This document shows positions 11,801-22,900 of a DNA stretch of 64,000 bases, one piece after another (positions within the stretch are counted from its first letter, which is position 1; the number at the start of each line of letters is the position of its first letter). The stretch lies in assembly GCF_037126465.1 (NCBI RefSeq), contig NC_088204.1:19350804-19414803 (forward strand). The letters run 5' to 3'. The notes below the pieces were generated by a model. That model was not told where the DNA came from. It did no database searches and saw only the letters and a program-made list of their open reading frames with translations. The stretch comes from Ornithodoros turicata. Taxonomy: Eukaryota; Arthropoda; Arachnida; Ixodida; Argasidae. The translations under genes and the position numbers were made by a program.

Positions 11801-14800
11801 CATGTTTGCTTTTAATGGTATTGTGGCTTCCAACAAACATACTGCAATCATAAGGAAGGACTGCAGGAATAGATACCCACTTTTCCAGAACCTTCAGTGA
11901 CGTTAAAGCGCAGGAGGTGCAGGCAGATGGCAACACCGGCCATGAAGATTACTGCAACGGGTATCCGCGGGTTTCCCTTATGCCTGTTGGCCTTCAGCAT
12001 GTGTAGAGAACACCACAATCAACTTTGATATAATTTAACGTGTTCCCTGCAAGCCCACCCTTTCAATACCTGTGTGGTATGCAAATGCAGAAACCAATCA
12101 GTGAGGTAGCCTGCAAGAATTCCGCCAAAGAAGCCCCCGGTTTCTATGCTGCTCGTCAACGTGCTTCCTGAAAATGGAGGACCTAGTTTACGAAAATGAA
12201 GCCTCGGTGCCATGAAAATGTGATTAATTTTATTAGCTCTCTGACCTAGTGTGAGGATGACGTGAGTACTGACCTAAGTATTGTGAATGTTTGAGATCTT
12301 CCATAAGAAATAGTTGGCCCCAGTCAACAGCACTAGTCTTGGCACAGAACACCACCAAGTAGCTAAAGGAGACCAACCACAAGAATGGACTGATCAAGAG
12401 GTCCATGACGGTCGCATCGCTGGAGCTGTCTTTTTTGCTGCCTGCAGGAAGACAATGTGCAGATTTGCTGTACACGTGTGGCAGCATGCACACAGGGGGG
12501 AGCATGAAACCTGTCCTGCCCAATTCATCCCAACCGTGTTATCCTTATCAGTCTTAAGAAAAGAAAGAATTGCCCATCAGGTACTGTGCCGTCACAGTTA
12601 TAGCAGTTATCAGTCTTCTTTTTTAATGTGTCTTCCTGTCCTTGTCTCCATGCAATACAAGATGCATACTCCAGGTGCAGCAAAAACAATACTCGATTTT
12701 TTTTAATGAATTTTTTTTCAGCAACTAATCCTACAAAAGCATGATGCTGTTGAAATGAAACTGGGTAAACCACATACAAACTACTACTCTCTGGGTGAAA
12801 ACGTTAAGCTTCAAACACAATCGACCCAGATATCTGGACAAACCCAAATTGCGTCAAAAGGAATATTTAAAAATATATTGGACTCGGGTAACACCAACTA
12901 CACATATTATTTTAGTTGTCCTACAGGAGACCACGTACGAGCTGCTATCAAAAAAGCATAAATACTCGCAAGCGCTCATTGTGTGTGTGTATCCTTCCTA
13001 TCGTCTAGTTTTTTCGTGCTAAATCTTTAGTAATCATATGTACCAACTAGAACAACAGTCCACGCTTGCAATAAATTCCTCTCCTATCTCCCACAAATTT
13101 TTTTATGACCCTTACCAGACTTTTCTGCCGTCTTCTCTTCGGACTTGGCTGCTGCGAACCCCTGGTAACCCACATCTTCGGGGCTGTTGACAAGCGTAAA
13201 AAAAGCAATCAGTCCAAGAACCACGGATATGACACCTGAAACGGTGAGAAGATGATTAGCATACGGCTGAGATGCTCTTCCGCTCTTCACCTGCAACCAT
13301 CAAGCTAAATCTCCAGCCATAGTTCAGGATGAGAAGTGTGGAGACAAATGGGGCAACTCCTCCGGAGATGTTAGCCGATGCAGAAAGGACGCTCCACCAA
13401 GTTCCAAACTGGGACGGGGAATACCACTGCAAGGCAGAGAAGGAAACCAAGAAGAAGGAGGGAGACCTACAGTCACACAGTAACATCCTTCAATATCCTA
13501 TGACAGTGTGTCGCTGTGCATGCGAGGAGGTGATTGAAAAAGTGGTCACATGACTGCCCAGATAAGGCGGCAAACCATGGACAGTGGACATTATTTGGAT
13601 ATGTTGCTTCGTCAGCTTAGTAGGGATGGTAGGATATTGATATTATCGACATCTTTCGCACTCGAGGTTATTGATGTTTTATTTCATATCAATAAATATT
13701 GATGAAACATCGACATTTTTATTGTGAGTGTTGGTATCTAGAGGGATAATAATCCAAGTAATAATATCGACAATAATCGCTGCAGGTGTGATTTAAGTAT
13801 TGACATAAGATCACAAATAAATGAGGCTCGGTCAGAAGCACAGGAAAGTAAAACGTTCGTAATTTACTTCAAAATTTAAAAGGGGTTTGGTCAACTACAT
13901 GATGCCAAGGGTAGTACAAAGTGTTACAAAAACACTGAAGTCAACTTTTCAGAAGAAGCCCTCATCCTTGGGACAGCATTGATATATCTATATATTGATA
14001 AAAAGTGGACATATATTGGAAGATATCAACTGTGTTCTCGTAGATATTGATACACAAACATAAATTTATCAATATTTTAGCTGATATTTATGTCAATACT
14101 CTCTTTCACATACCATGGTATCTGAAAGAGAGTATTTTTGAATGATCGATAAATATTGCAATATTTATCGATCATTCAAAATTCTGGTATTTTTGCTGCT
14201 TTACTATTTGCCTCACCGGCTTTCACACAGGGGGAAGAAGGGCACTGGAGGGGTGTGCAGTTCATTGACCTAGCACCTAGCACAGCGTATATCACACAGC
14301 AAGATACACGTGAGAGATACATAACTTAGATGCTCACATGACGCAAGATTTTGGCACAAGATGGCCAACCACAGCCTTGTGCCAGACCGTTCATGAACCA
14401 GAAGGCAGAGTAGAGCCATATTGTGCTTGCCATAGAGCCAAACAGCAGAGTGGCCAAACCACTGAACACTAGCCCTGCCACAAACAGTAACCTTGCACTT
14501 ATGCGGTCAGACAGCACCCCGCCCAGGAACTTGCTGATTGCATAGGCAAAGTTCTGGCTACTTGCGATCATGCCTGTAAGAATTGCAACAAGAGGGAAAG
14601 AGAAAAGTGAGAAAAGGAAAACCATGAATGTTAGCTGACATTCTATTGGCCAGTGTTATTACTAGGGTTTCTCTTTCTCTTTTTTGGCAATTATACTTTT
14701 TGAGACCTCCTGAAACGCGGCAAAACTGAACGCAAGACCAATCTATAGTACTATAGTACTAATGCAAGTTTCAATTGGCTCATAACGTCATGGGATAACA

Positions 14801-16338
14801 GGATAACTTCTCTTTGTCCCCAATCTTCACCCTACCATGTATATCATCGCCGAAAACGAGAAACCCTAGTTGCCGTAGTACCCTTACCAAATAAATGGTA
14901 GTCATCCTTGCATCCATTCAATCATCCTCTTCGTCAATCATCCGTTGGCCCATTAAAGGTTATGCACTGTCCAAGGGTGTGTCGCACATAGCCGACTGGT
15001 TTATCACCATGTAGTACTGCTCTAAGCATAATTAACAATAACACAGTTTCGTCATTGTGTCGTCAAACTGTGTTATTGTTAAGTATGCTTCGAGCTGTAC
15101 TATCTACCACTATGTGAAAATGTTTCCATTCGAAGTTTGTAAAGTGTGCAACACGATAAGAAACTGGTGGTGGAGTTTGATGAAACAATTTAATAATAAA
15201 ATATTGTGCAATTGTGCAATTTAAAGGTGAAACTGTTGATCAAGCCATGCTGAACAGCATAAGGTAAAGAACAACTTGGATCCAGAACTATAGGCAACTA
15301 CAAGTAGTGTGCCGCTGTGCCAAGAGCAGTTCTTTCTAAACCTGAAGCAAAAGCAGTGGAGAACAAGATAAGCTGTGTAAAACTTTTGTATCGATATCAA
15401 TATCAATAGCAAATCAATCAGATCATATTAGTCTGGCGAAACTGGACATGTTTTGTGGAGGAATGCATTTGTTTGTTTCTTGTCTTGTGAAGTGTGTTGC
15501 GTCCACTGACTGTATTGTGCACTGTCATTCTAACATTTGTATGTATAGCATGCAGGGTCCCGCCGAACCCAACGATGTCCAAAGCAGGATGAGGTATAAG
15601 CTAGATGATGTACACGTGAAAAAGGTAACATTCCCTTGAGTTTGAGGCAGCACGAGATGCCTTTTCCAAAGATGTCACCAACCCTGACAATAGTTGTATC
15701 GACAGACACCGTCGCTACATGACATCATGTGCTCAGGGGCAATGTGCAGGTACAAGTGCATAAAATCGCTCGCATAATCGAAAACATCCTTGGATGTATT
15801 GTTTCCAGGATTGACACTGGAATAGCTCATGTTCTTTGGAATGTGTTGACCTACATTGTCGTATACCCCAATACATAGACACTGAATGCAAGTTCCTGCA
15901 GTGCCATTTCGAGCACGAAGAATTTTATAGACAAAATACGCATTTTACTGCGGAAGGGCACCGGACGGCAGATGTATTTATCACATAGGCACTTGCAGAT
16001 GTCTGAAGTCACAGATAACGCCACACTTCGCGCTTCCTTGTTAGGACGAATTATCTGTCACAAAACTTGCGCAAGCTTGATTAAGGTGCAGCGATACCCG
16101 CGAATGATCTTTGTAGAGGTTCAAAAAGCGCGCCCAATCTCAACGTTTCAAACAGAAACTGCGCTGAAATCAAAGGTTATACGGATACTGAACGGCACAT
16201 ACCGACTTGCTCCTTCGAAAGCCCATCTTCGATGAGTTCAGGCATTGCAAAGGAAACACATTTGCGGTTGTACGCGTAGCATGCGTAACCCACAAACATT
16301 GTGGTGAAAACCGTGAGTTGGTAACGCTTAAAATCCAT
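8865..16338 (-). CDS. SLC37A4: Glucose-6-phosphate transporter, SLC37A4 orthologue
   Basis: MFS-type antiporter of the ER membrane that exchanges glucose-6-phosphate for phosphate and feeds glucose-6-phosphatase. Nine minus-strand exons close in phase: 16203-16338, 14338-14573, 13291-13426, 13116-13235, 12274-12441, 12070-12167, 11881-11991, 9115-9250 and 8865-9028. They give 434 residues, against 429 in human. The N-terminus has [10 protein letters not shown], where the family has its essential Arg (R25 here), then [70 protein letters not shown] and [17 protein letters not shown], all SLC37A4 signatures. The protein ends MGRRIKED, close to a C-terminal ER-retrieval motif. The ATG at 16336-16338 is the first Met of the exon. 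It is transcribed divergently from SASS6. Introns 2 and 7 hold several repeats. Confidence 0.96.
9301..9487. repeat. Foldback (inverted-repeat) element in SLC37A4 intron 7
   Basis: The left arm begins with TAAAGTCCCTG followed by TTGGGAAAAGTA and CCTTGGACCTTT. The right arm carries AAAGGTCCAAGG, TACTTTTCCCAA and CAGGGACTTTA. The arms are imperfect reverse complements about 75 nt long around a short loop. It carries no coding potential and behaves as a MITE or foldback. Confidence 0.75.
10880..11341. mobile_element. Short TIR element, copy 1 (second copy at 41180-41604)
   Basis: Ends in GGCAACGCCACCTAGA and TCTAGGTGGTGTTGCC, which are inverted repeats of each other with one mismatch. The interior shares long stretches with the copy near 41180-41604, for example TTCTGCGAATTCAAGAAC and GATTGGCTACGGCCGTTG. 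It is non-autonomous and lies in SLC37A4 intron 7. Confidence 0.75.
14098..14181. repeat. Two adjacent palindromes
   Basis: 14098-14133 is an 18+18 palindrome centred on ACCATGGT with one mismatch per arm. 14136-14181 is a perfect 46-bp palindrome whose arms read from TTTTGAATGATCGAT to the AATATTGCAATATT centre. They sit at the right side of a larger TTATCGA/ATATTGAT-rich repeat (about 13618-14181) in SLC37A4 intron 2. Confidence 0.85.
15009..15110. repeat. Inverted-repeat hairpin in SLC37A4 intron 1
   Basis: The arm AATTAACAATAACACAGTTT pairs with AAACTGTGTTATTGTTAA, and the pairing extends imperfectly outwards to TGGTAGATAGTACAGC-like ends. The total is about 100 bp with a loop of roughly 15 nt. 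It is a likely MITE. Confidence 0.7.
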
Positions 16339-16978
16339 GATGCGCGTTTCGGGGGATGTTTGCATGCGAGTGTGTCAGGACGACATCGAGAAAGTGAGCA
16401 AGGTACGCGAGCTGCGTTCTTTGAGACGCTCACGATTGCATTCACTGACCCCTGATTATGTGATATCACGCATATCACGAGTACAGAGAGTGCTGTTTGT
16501 GCAACAAGTCCCTCAAGTGGGTAGGACAGAAAACATCGATGATGATTATGATCTTGGGACCGTTCCGTCGTCTGCTCTCCAAGGTTGTCCATGCTTTCAA
16601 GGATTACTGTGAAACACTGTATTTTTGTCCATCAAAATATTGTGGAAGTTTTCGTATTTATTCCTAATTTTTAAGCATTTTGTGAGTACAACAGGATGTT
16701 CCAAATCAGCTCAGGGGCTCAGGTCCCAAGGTGTGTGCATCCATAAACAAGGTATCGATAGCGTGATCAATTTTTGAAACGCACCAATCACAACGGTAAA
16801 AGCATTGTGACGTCATCACAGGTGTTTGATGTTGGCGGTGGTTTGTAATGTTGACAACGGGGCTTGCTCTCTGTTTACTAAGTTTACTTCGTTTTTCCTG
16901 CAAAACGAAAACATCGCAGATATCTCACACATGAGGGCAACAAAAATGACTGCTTTCTGGATGGGATGCTAGTATTAA
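16339..16978. promoter_or_regulatory. Divergent promoter region of SLC37A4 and SASS6
   Basis: The two start codons (16338 minus, 16979 plus) are head to head, 640 bp apart. The interval carries a perfect palindromic CRE, TGACGTCA, at 16808-16815 and a CCAAT box at 16784-16788, 20 bp apart. Shared use by both genes is inferred from position; transcription start sites cannot be read from sequence alone. Confidence 0.6.
16808..16815. promoter_or_regulatory. CRE palindrome TGACGTCA
   Basis: Exact consensus cAMP-response element (the CREB/ATF site) located 163 bp upstream of the SASS6 ATG and 470 bp from the SLC37A4 ATG. A CCAAT box lies just upstream. Function is inferred. Confidence 0.5.
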
Positions 16979-19900
16979 ATGAAGATGATCTTGGACTCAC
17001 ATTATCGAAGAGACACCGTATCATCTGCAAATGGCTCGGACGAAGAAATTATATTCTGTCGGTCCGTGAACGTTCAAGTGAAAGATGATTCGAGCAGCAA
17101 TCACATGAGGTATGTTTTACGCAGTGGAGTAGCCAGACCTCCAAGGTAGGGGGGGCTGGATACGAAAACTCGCCCGCTCTCCACTGATCCTGTGTGCGAC
17201 AACACACATACTTGTGCACACTCCAAGCTGCGGATGAAAAAAAAAAGTCGATTTGGACGTTCACAATACGATTACATGTATAGGCTGTCATGACCAACGA
17301 GGTGGTGTCACGAGATTGGAAGTATTTTGAAAAGCTCATACTTTGAAAACCATTAAAGAGTGCCGCTTAGATAGCCGCCATGAACTGCAAGAACTTTCGC
17401 GATCGTCACACTGACCCCCCCCCCCCCCCCCCCCCATATGTTCTCCTCGGATTTGCACGATTTGTGTGGGTCGGTCCGTTGCAAGTAGGGGGGGCTCGGG
17501 CCCCCCCTAGCCCCCCCCGTGGCTACGCCACTGGTTTTACGTTCAGTTGCATACATAAATTCTGACGGGTGTTATGCATTTTAAGGGTATCACCCCTGTG
17601 CTTGACAATCAAGAGAGCTGGTTCATCTCACGCCGGGCGTAAAGTAAGCACAACGATCTGTACCTGTGTTCCAATTACGTGTACTGAGTTGCGACCTTGT
17701 TATGCTTTCAGGAACTCTTCATTCAATTAACAGATGAAGCAGATCCTTTCTTCGTGTATTCCCTTACGCTTACTGAAGATGACTTTCACGTGTATGTATT
17801 TTAGCTATTTGTGTTGTCATTTTCTCCACGGTATTGCGTCTGTTTACTCTATCGTGTTGTTTTGCTGTAAGTCTCAAGAGCCAACAGGGTCTGCTGGTTG
17901 ACTTTCTGGCATTCCCGCAGAAGTTTGTCGACCTTCTCGAAATGTGTATAAAGGATGAACACAAAGACGGACCGAAGTAAGTTGATTCTGATGCGTTATA
18001 TTAACACATGGGTACAACTTGAAGCGAGTTAACTTGAACGCGCCTCCGGGCTGCAGAGCGGGAAGGGATCCACCCTAGTGGTGCTTAGGAGAAATAAAGG
18101 GAAAGTGTGTTTCGACTGTCCCACTTGTGCTGCGGGGGTGTCCGCCTTGCCATGAGCTGTTGACTCGGCATTACCCTCAGCTGTGGTCGTGACACTGCCT
18201 TCACATGTATGATAGAGATAACAGCATCGCATCCGTGCGATATCGGCCAACATACACCTTTACATAATCGCTGCAAACCCAAACAATCGTCGCGATAAAC
18301 CACACCTGAGAGTAATCCCGAGTCAACAGCTCGTGGCAAGGCGGACACCCCCGCAGCACAAGTGGGACAGTCTAAACCAGAGCTGTCGCGAGGCGAGTTT
18401 GCGCCCAGGCCAGGGTAAACGTGAAGCACCGCCCCTCACTGCTGTCAGAAGCTCTGTAAACAAAGAAAAGAAAATGCTCATTTGCACTGCAGAGATTGTA
18501 AATTCAAATTCTCTTCATTCCCACTTTATACTGTACAAACAACCTGCCAGGGCCTGCCGTTCGGTGTCCTCTCGATCGAAGGCGCCCGGGGCGGGCTGCC
18601 CCTATCGCCCCCCATCACTACGGCTCTGGACTAAACACTATTTCCCTTTATTTCTCCTAAGCGCCGCTAGTATGGCTCCCTTCCCGCTCCGCAGGTCGGA
18701 GGCGCTTTCAAGTTAACTCCGCTTCAAGCTGTACAGCAGGCTGCTGACTGTGTCATGAGGGTGTTCAGGTTATTATGCATGAACTGCGCTGAATCTTGTT
18801 GCAGGTTCGTCATGATGTTCGCAGCTCACGGCCGACTGGGGTGCGACCCGTCGTTCCTGGATGTTGTGGAAACAAATCCTTTCAAGCACCTTGTTCACCT
18901 GTCACTGAAGCTTACTCCCGCTCCTGAGAGTTTTGTGAGAAAACATCTCACATTCAATGTCAGGGCTTTGAAGGTTTGTACACACTGTATAATTTGGGGT
19001 CTGTTGTTTTTGGGTTACACTCAATTCCTCCAGATTATTCCCCCCCCCTCCCCAAATGAGTTTCGGAGCAGTTCGGGTTAATCTCGGTTTCTCTCAGAAT
19101 TCCAATCGCATTGTATCTTGTATCGCATGCACTATTTAATAGGAATCACAACGCATCTCTGACGTAAATATTGTTTTACTGCAACATTAAACTACGTGAA
19201 GCACATTTGATGTTATAACATGTGGTGCTTGTGACAACAATTTGCGAGAGTGCATGGTTGATAATACATGTGGCTTTACCGAGGACCGTTTGCTGGACAG
19301 AAAGCACAAAAGTAACCCGGTAACACCAGAATGTACCAACGGAACCTTATTTCGCCACGAATTACAGGTTTAGAAATAGCACCCATTTTTTTTCGCACGA
19401 ATGTGGGGACGGTACTTAACTGGAAAAAGTCAGACCCTACGTATAATTAGACCTGTTTGGGTTTGGATTTTACGTTTTTCAAAAATCATGGTGCAAAAAT
19501 TGGGTATTATTTCAGGGGCCGTAAAACAGGGTAAAATCGGGCGATACAGGGTGGAAAAAGCAGGTTTTTAGTTGAAAAAAAAAAAAAAAAAGTGTTTCTC
19601 GTTTTAAATGAAAACGCAATGCCGAGCAGCTGTGCTGAATGTGCATTGGTATTACTCAGCATTCTCCGGTGCCTGTATTGGTGGTTGAATTTGCACTTTT
19701 GCAAGTTCATTTTTGGAGTTGCACCCGAAGTGACGGCGATGGATATCGGGGTGAATGCACATTTTAGGTTTAACACACTAAAAATGTATTTCTGTCATTG
19801 GTCGTCACTGTGGTTTCCCAACAGGATGAAAAGCAGCAACTGGAGCTGTCGCTTCGGAACTGTGAAGCTGACTTCCACTCGCGTTTGAAGCAGTACCAGG

Positions 19901-22900
19901 ATGCCTGTGCAGATAGGGAGAGGGAGTTAGAACGGACACGCTCACTGCATTCGGCACAACTGGAATCTCTCCGTCAGCAACACGAACGAGACCTGCTGGC
20001 CGAACAGGAACGCATTCGGAAAGTACGAGGCTACCAGTACACTGCTGCTTTGTAGTATGTTACGCTATTTGAATGATGTTTTTGAAGTTCGTTTTTTATC
20101 TTGCTCTTCTTACAATGTATATGCTTAAGCTGATTAGAAATCTTATGTGCATTAGGCAACTGCGGAGCAACAATTCAAGGGTGATCTGGAGCACCGTGAA
20201 CAAGAGCAGAAGCTTAAGAAGCAAATTCAAGCCCTTGAGGCTCAAGTTTCACTTTTGGATGCACTGAATAAGGTACTTTTACCTTTTTGTTATGCATGCT
20301 TTAGTTATGTGCCTTGAGTAGCTCCTGCCATTCTGCTAGACAAGGTGCAGTGAGAAGTTTCCTGGACTTGCCCAATAAATTATTTTGATTTATTTTAATC
20401 ATTTGTTTTGTGAATGGCGATCACCATTCTTGATGCAGGTATGGCCTCCTTGTAATTTAACACAGCGACTTTAGTCACATATCAGGCCTGGTTTCACAAA
20501 CGTGAGTTAACACTTAAACCGAGATTAGACCTCCCTAAACTTAGTGTTAATCGTTTACCCTGTTTTACCTATGCGGGATAGCCTGTCAGACAGGGTCACA
20601 TAGAGTCATTGACGATGTATGGTTGACGATTAACACCAGGCAGTCTAACGTTGGTTTAAGTGTTAACTGACATTGCTGAAACCGGGTCTCAGGCTTTATT
20701 TTACAAAAAAGTAGGGGTGTGCGAATCGAATATCGAATCGAATGGGGGGGAAAATTCTGAATACCGAATCGAATATCGAATATGCGTGCAAAATTTACAA
20801 TATGTGACTTTCACTTTTCTGGCATTAACTGTCACAAGAGAGACATGCAATTCTTCTGTTTAAAGCCCCTACTCTTTAATTTTACATCAGAGTGCTTCCT
20901 GCTTTTCAGGTGAGCCTACACTTACTGGAGTACTGGAGTGGTTACCTTTATTTCAAAATTTTATGTCAGGCAGTAGCATGTTATACGGATGAGGCCGTAA
21001 TTGCTTCAGACAACCACAGGCCATTTGTGAAACAAACGAATTGGCATCCTGCCTCAGCTTTGCCATGAACACCCTTTAGTTTCTGTGTTCTCACCCGAGG
21101 AAGTTGCACTGCTGAAATTTTATACATAAAGGACATCTTTAACACACCCTTCTTGTTTGTGGGCTGTAGTCATTACTCAAGAGTCCTAACTTTTTAAAGG
21201 CAACCTCACAAACATCAAATTAAAGTCCCCCGTCGGCACCGCTAAACTGCATGTGGGAGGGGCGCCATCCCTTCCACAGACAATGTCTACACAACTAAGT
21301 TTGGATAACGTTATCTCAAACTAAACACCATCCGGCCTGTGTTGGTCCTGCAGCAAGGCCAATTTCGTAAAGCAGGCTTCACCTCATGCACGGAAGCGTC
21401 AGGTGAAGCCCACTTTCGGGTAGTGTCGTTCACATTCATAGAATAGTCGAATATTCGAAAAATCGAATATTGGATATTCGATTCGCGAATCGAATAGTTC
21501 GAGCGTTTGATATTCGATTCGAATTCGAGAACTCGAATATTCGCACACTCCTACTGAAAAAATTACAATAGGTAGCGGTCGTTATATCAAACTTTGCCCT
21601 TTCACACATAGAGGGCGCTAGGTGATGGCGGCGATTAGGGAGCCTACATACGCGACTCCGTCTTAGGGCAGTGTCACCCTTGGACACACCACTTGCCACT
21701 GCCCGCCAGATCTGAGTGTTGCCAGCGGGTGCACCTGCCATCTTGGTCCCCATTCCCTGGACGGTGTGGTAGAGCTAGCATACACTCTTAGAAATGAACT
21801 TCACTGCATAGCACGCACCTAGCCAACCATCATCTCGATGAAGTTCATTTCTACAATACCCTTCGTGATTCTGTTAAAGCAGGGTGCCAAAATGGCAGCC
21901 GCCTAAGGGACCTTGACTGGGGATGCCACCATCCTAAAGACGGTGTCGCATATGTAGACTTCTTAGCGGCAATATACCTAACATATGCCCCCCCAAAATA
22001 ATCGAGCATCTTGTCAAGCAAAACACTCAGATACGCAGTAGGTGTCAACACTGTTCGCCTGTCAGCGTAGGGCACATTTTCTGCACTTCATGTAAAATAA
22101 AAGATGGAAACCTTTTTGAGATGCATATAGAACTCACCTACACTGCGTTGCATTTTCATTTTATGTGCTGCACCACTGTCCATTCTATTAATCAGTACTC
22201 GACGTCCTCGTCTGTCATAATTAACGAGCATAGTTACATTTAACCTTGGCCAATCTCCCTTGGTGAATCATGATGAGAAAGCGTGAAGAACAACTCCATG
22301 CGTATTCTTCGCTCGTGGTTGTCCACCAATGGTCACATCGTCACATTAACACATCTAGCACGTTACACATCACGTTACACTCATGTCGGCATTGATTGCT
22401 ATGCACAAAGCATGTAGCTAGTGTCACGTAGAGTACTTAGGTACCAGTTATCTCTCAGAGTCATGGAGGAGTAAGCACAGTCCAGGAAATTTCCCGTAGC
22501 ACCCCATAGCAGAACACGAAAGCAGTATCTGTTACAGCTGTTATGGTATGCCCACATACTACTATTTCGCAAACAGGACCTACAGGAGAAGCTGTCAAAG
22601 TCTGACCAGCTCAACAAGGAGCTTGCATCAAAGGTATCTTCGCTGGAGGCCACTCTCAATCAGTGCCAAGAAACTGCTCAGATTCTCACCAGGTAGTGCA
22701 TACGGTTTGAAAATCGGTCACATGACCTACCATCAAGATTTCGGGGGCCTCTTTTCACTGTAGGGGTCTGCGAAGTTTTGGGCATAGAACTTACTTTGGT
22801 GACTTTCAATTTAATTATTCTATTTTACTAGTTATAATTACATAGCTCAAGTTAATTATTTATAAGAATTAAATTATTTTTATTAATTTCACCCTACACC

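Noticed and set aside
13618..14181. A CRISPR-like or satellite array of ATATTGAT/TATCGA motifs
   Set aside because: Motifs are irregularly spaced and in both orientations, consistent with a transposon's subterminal repeats and not with an array.
8865..16338. Alternative call: SLC37A1/2/3 sugar-phosphate exchangers
   Set aside because: Length (434), the NESAPP-type [17 protein letters not shown] block and a short C-terminus fit SLC37A4 better than the longer SLC37A1-3.
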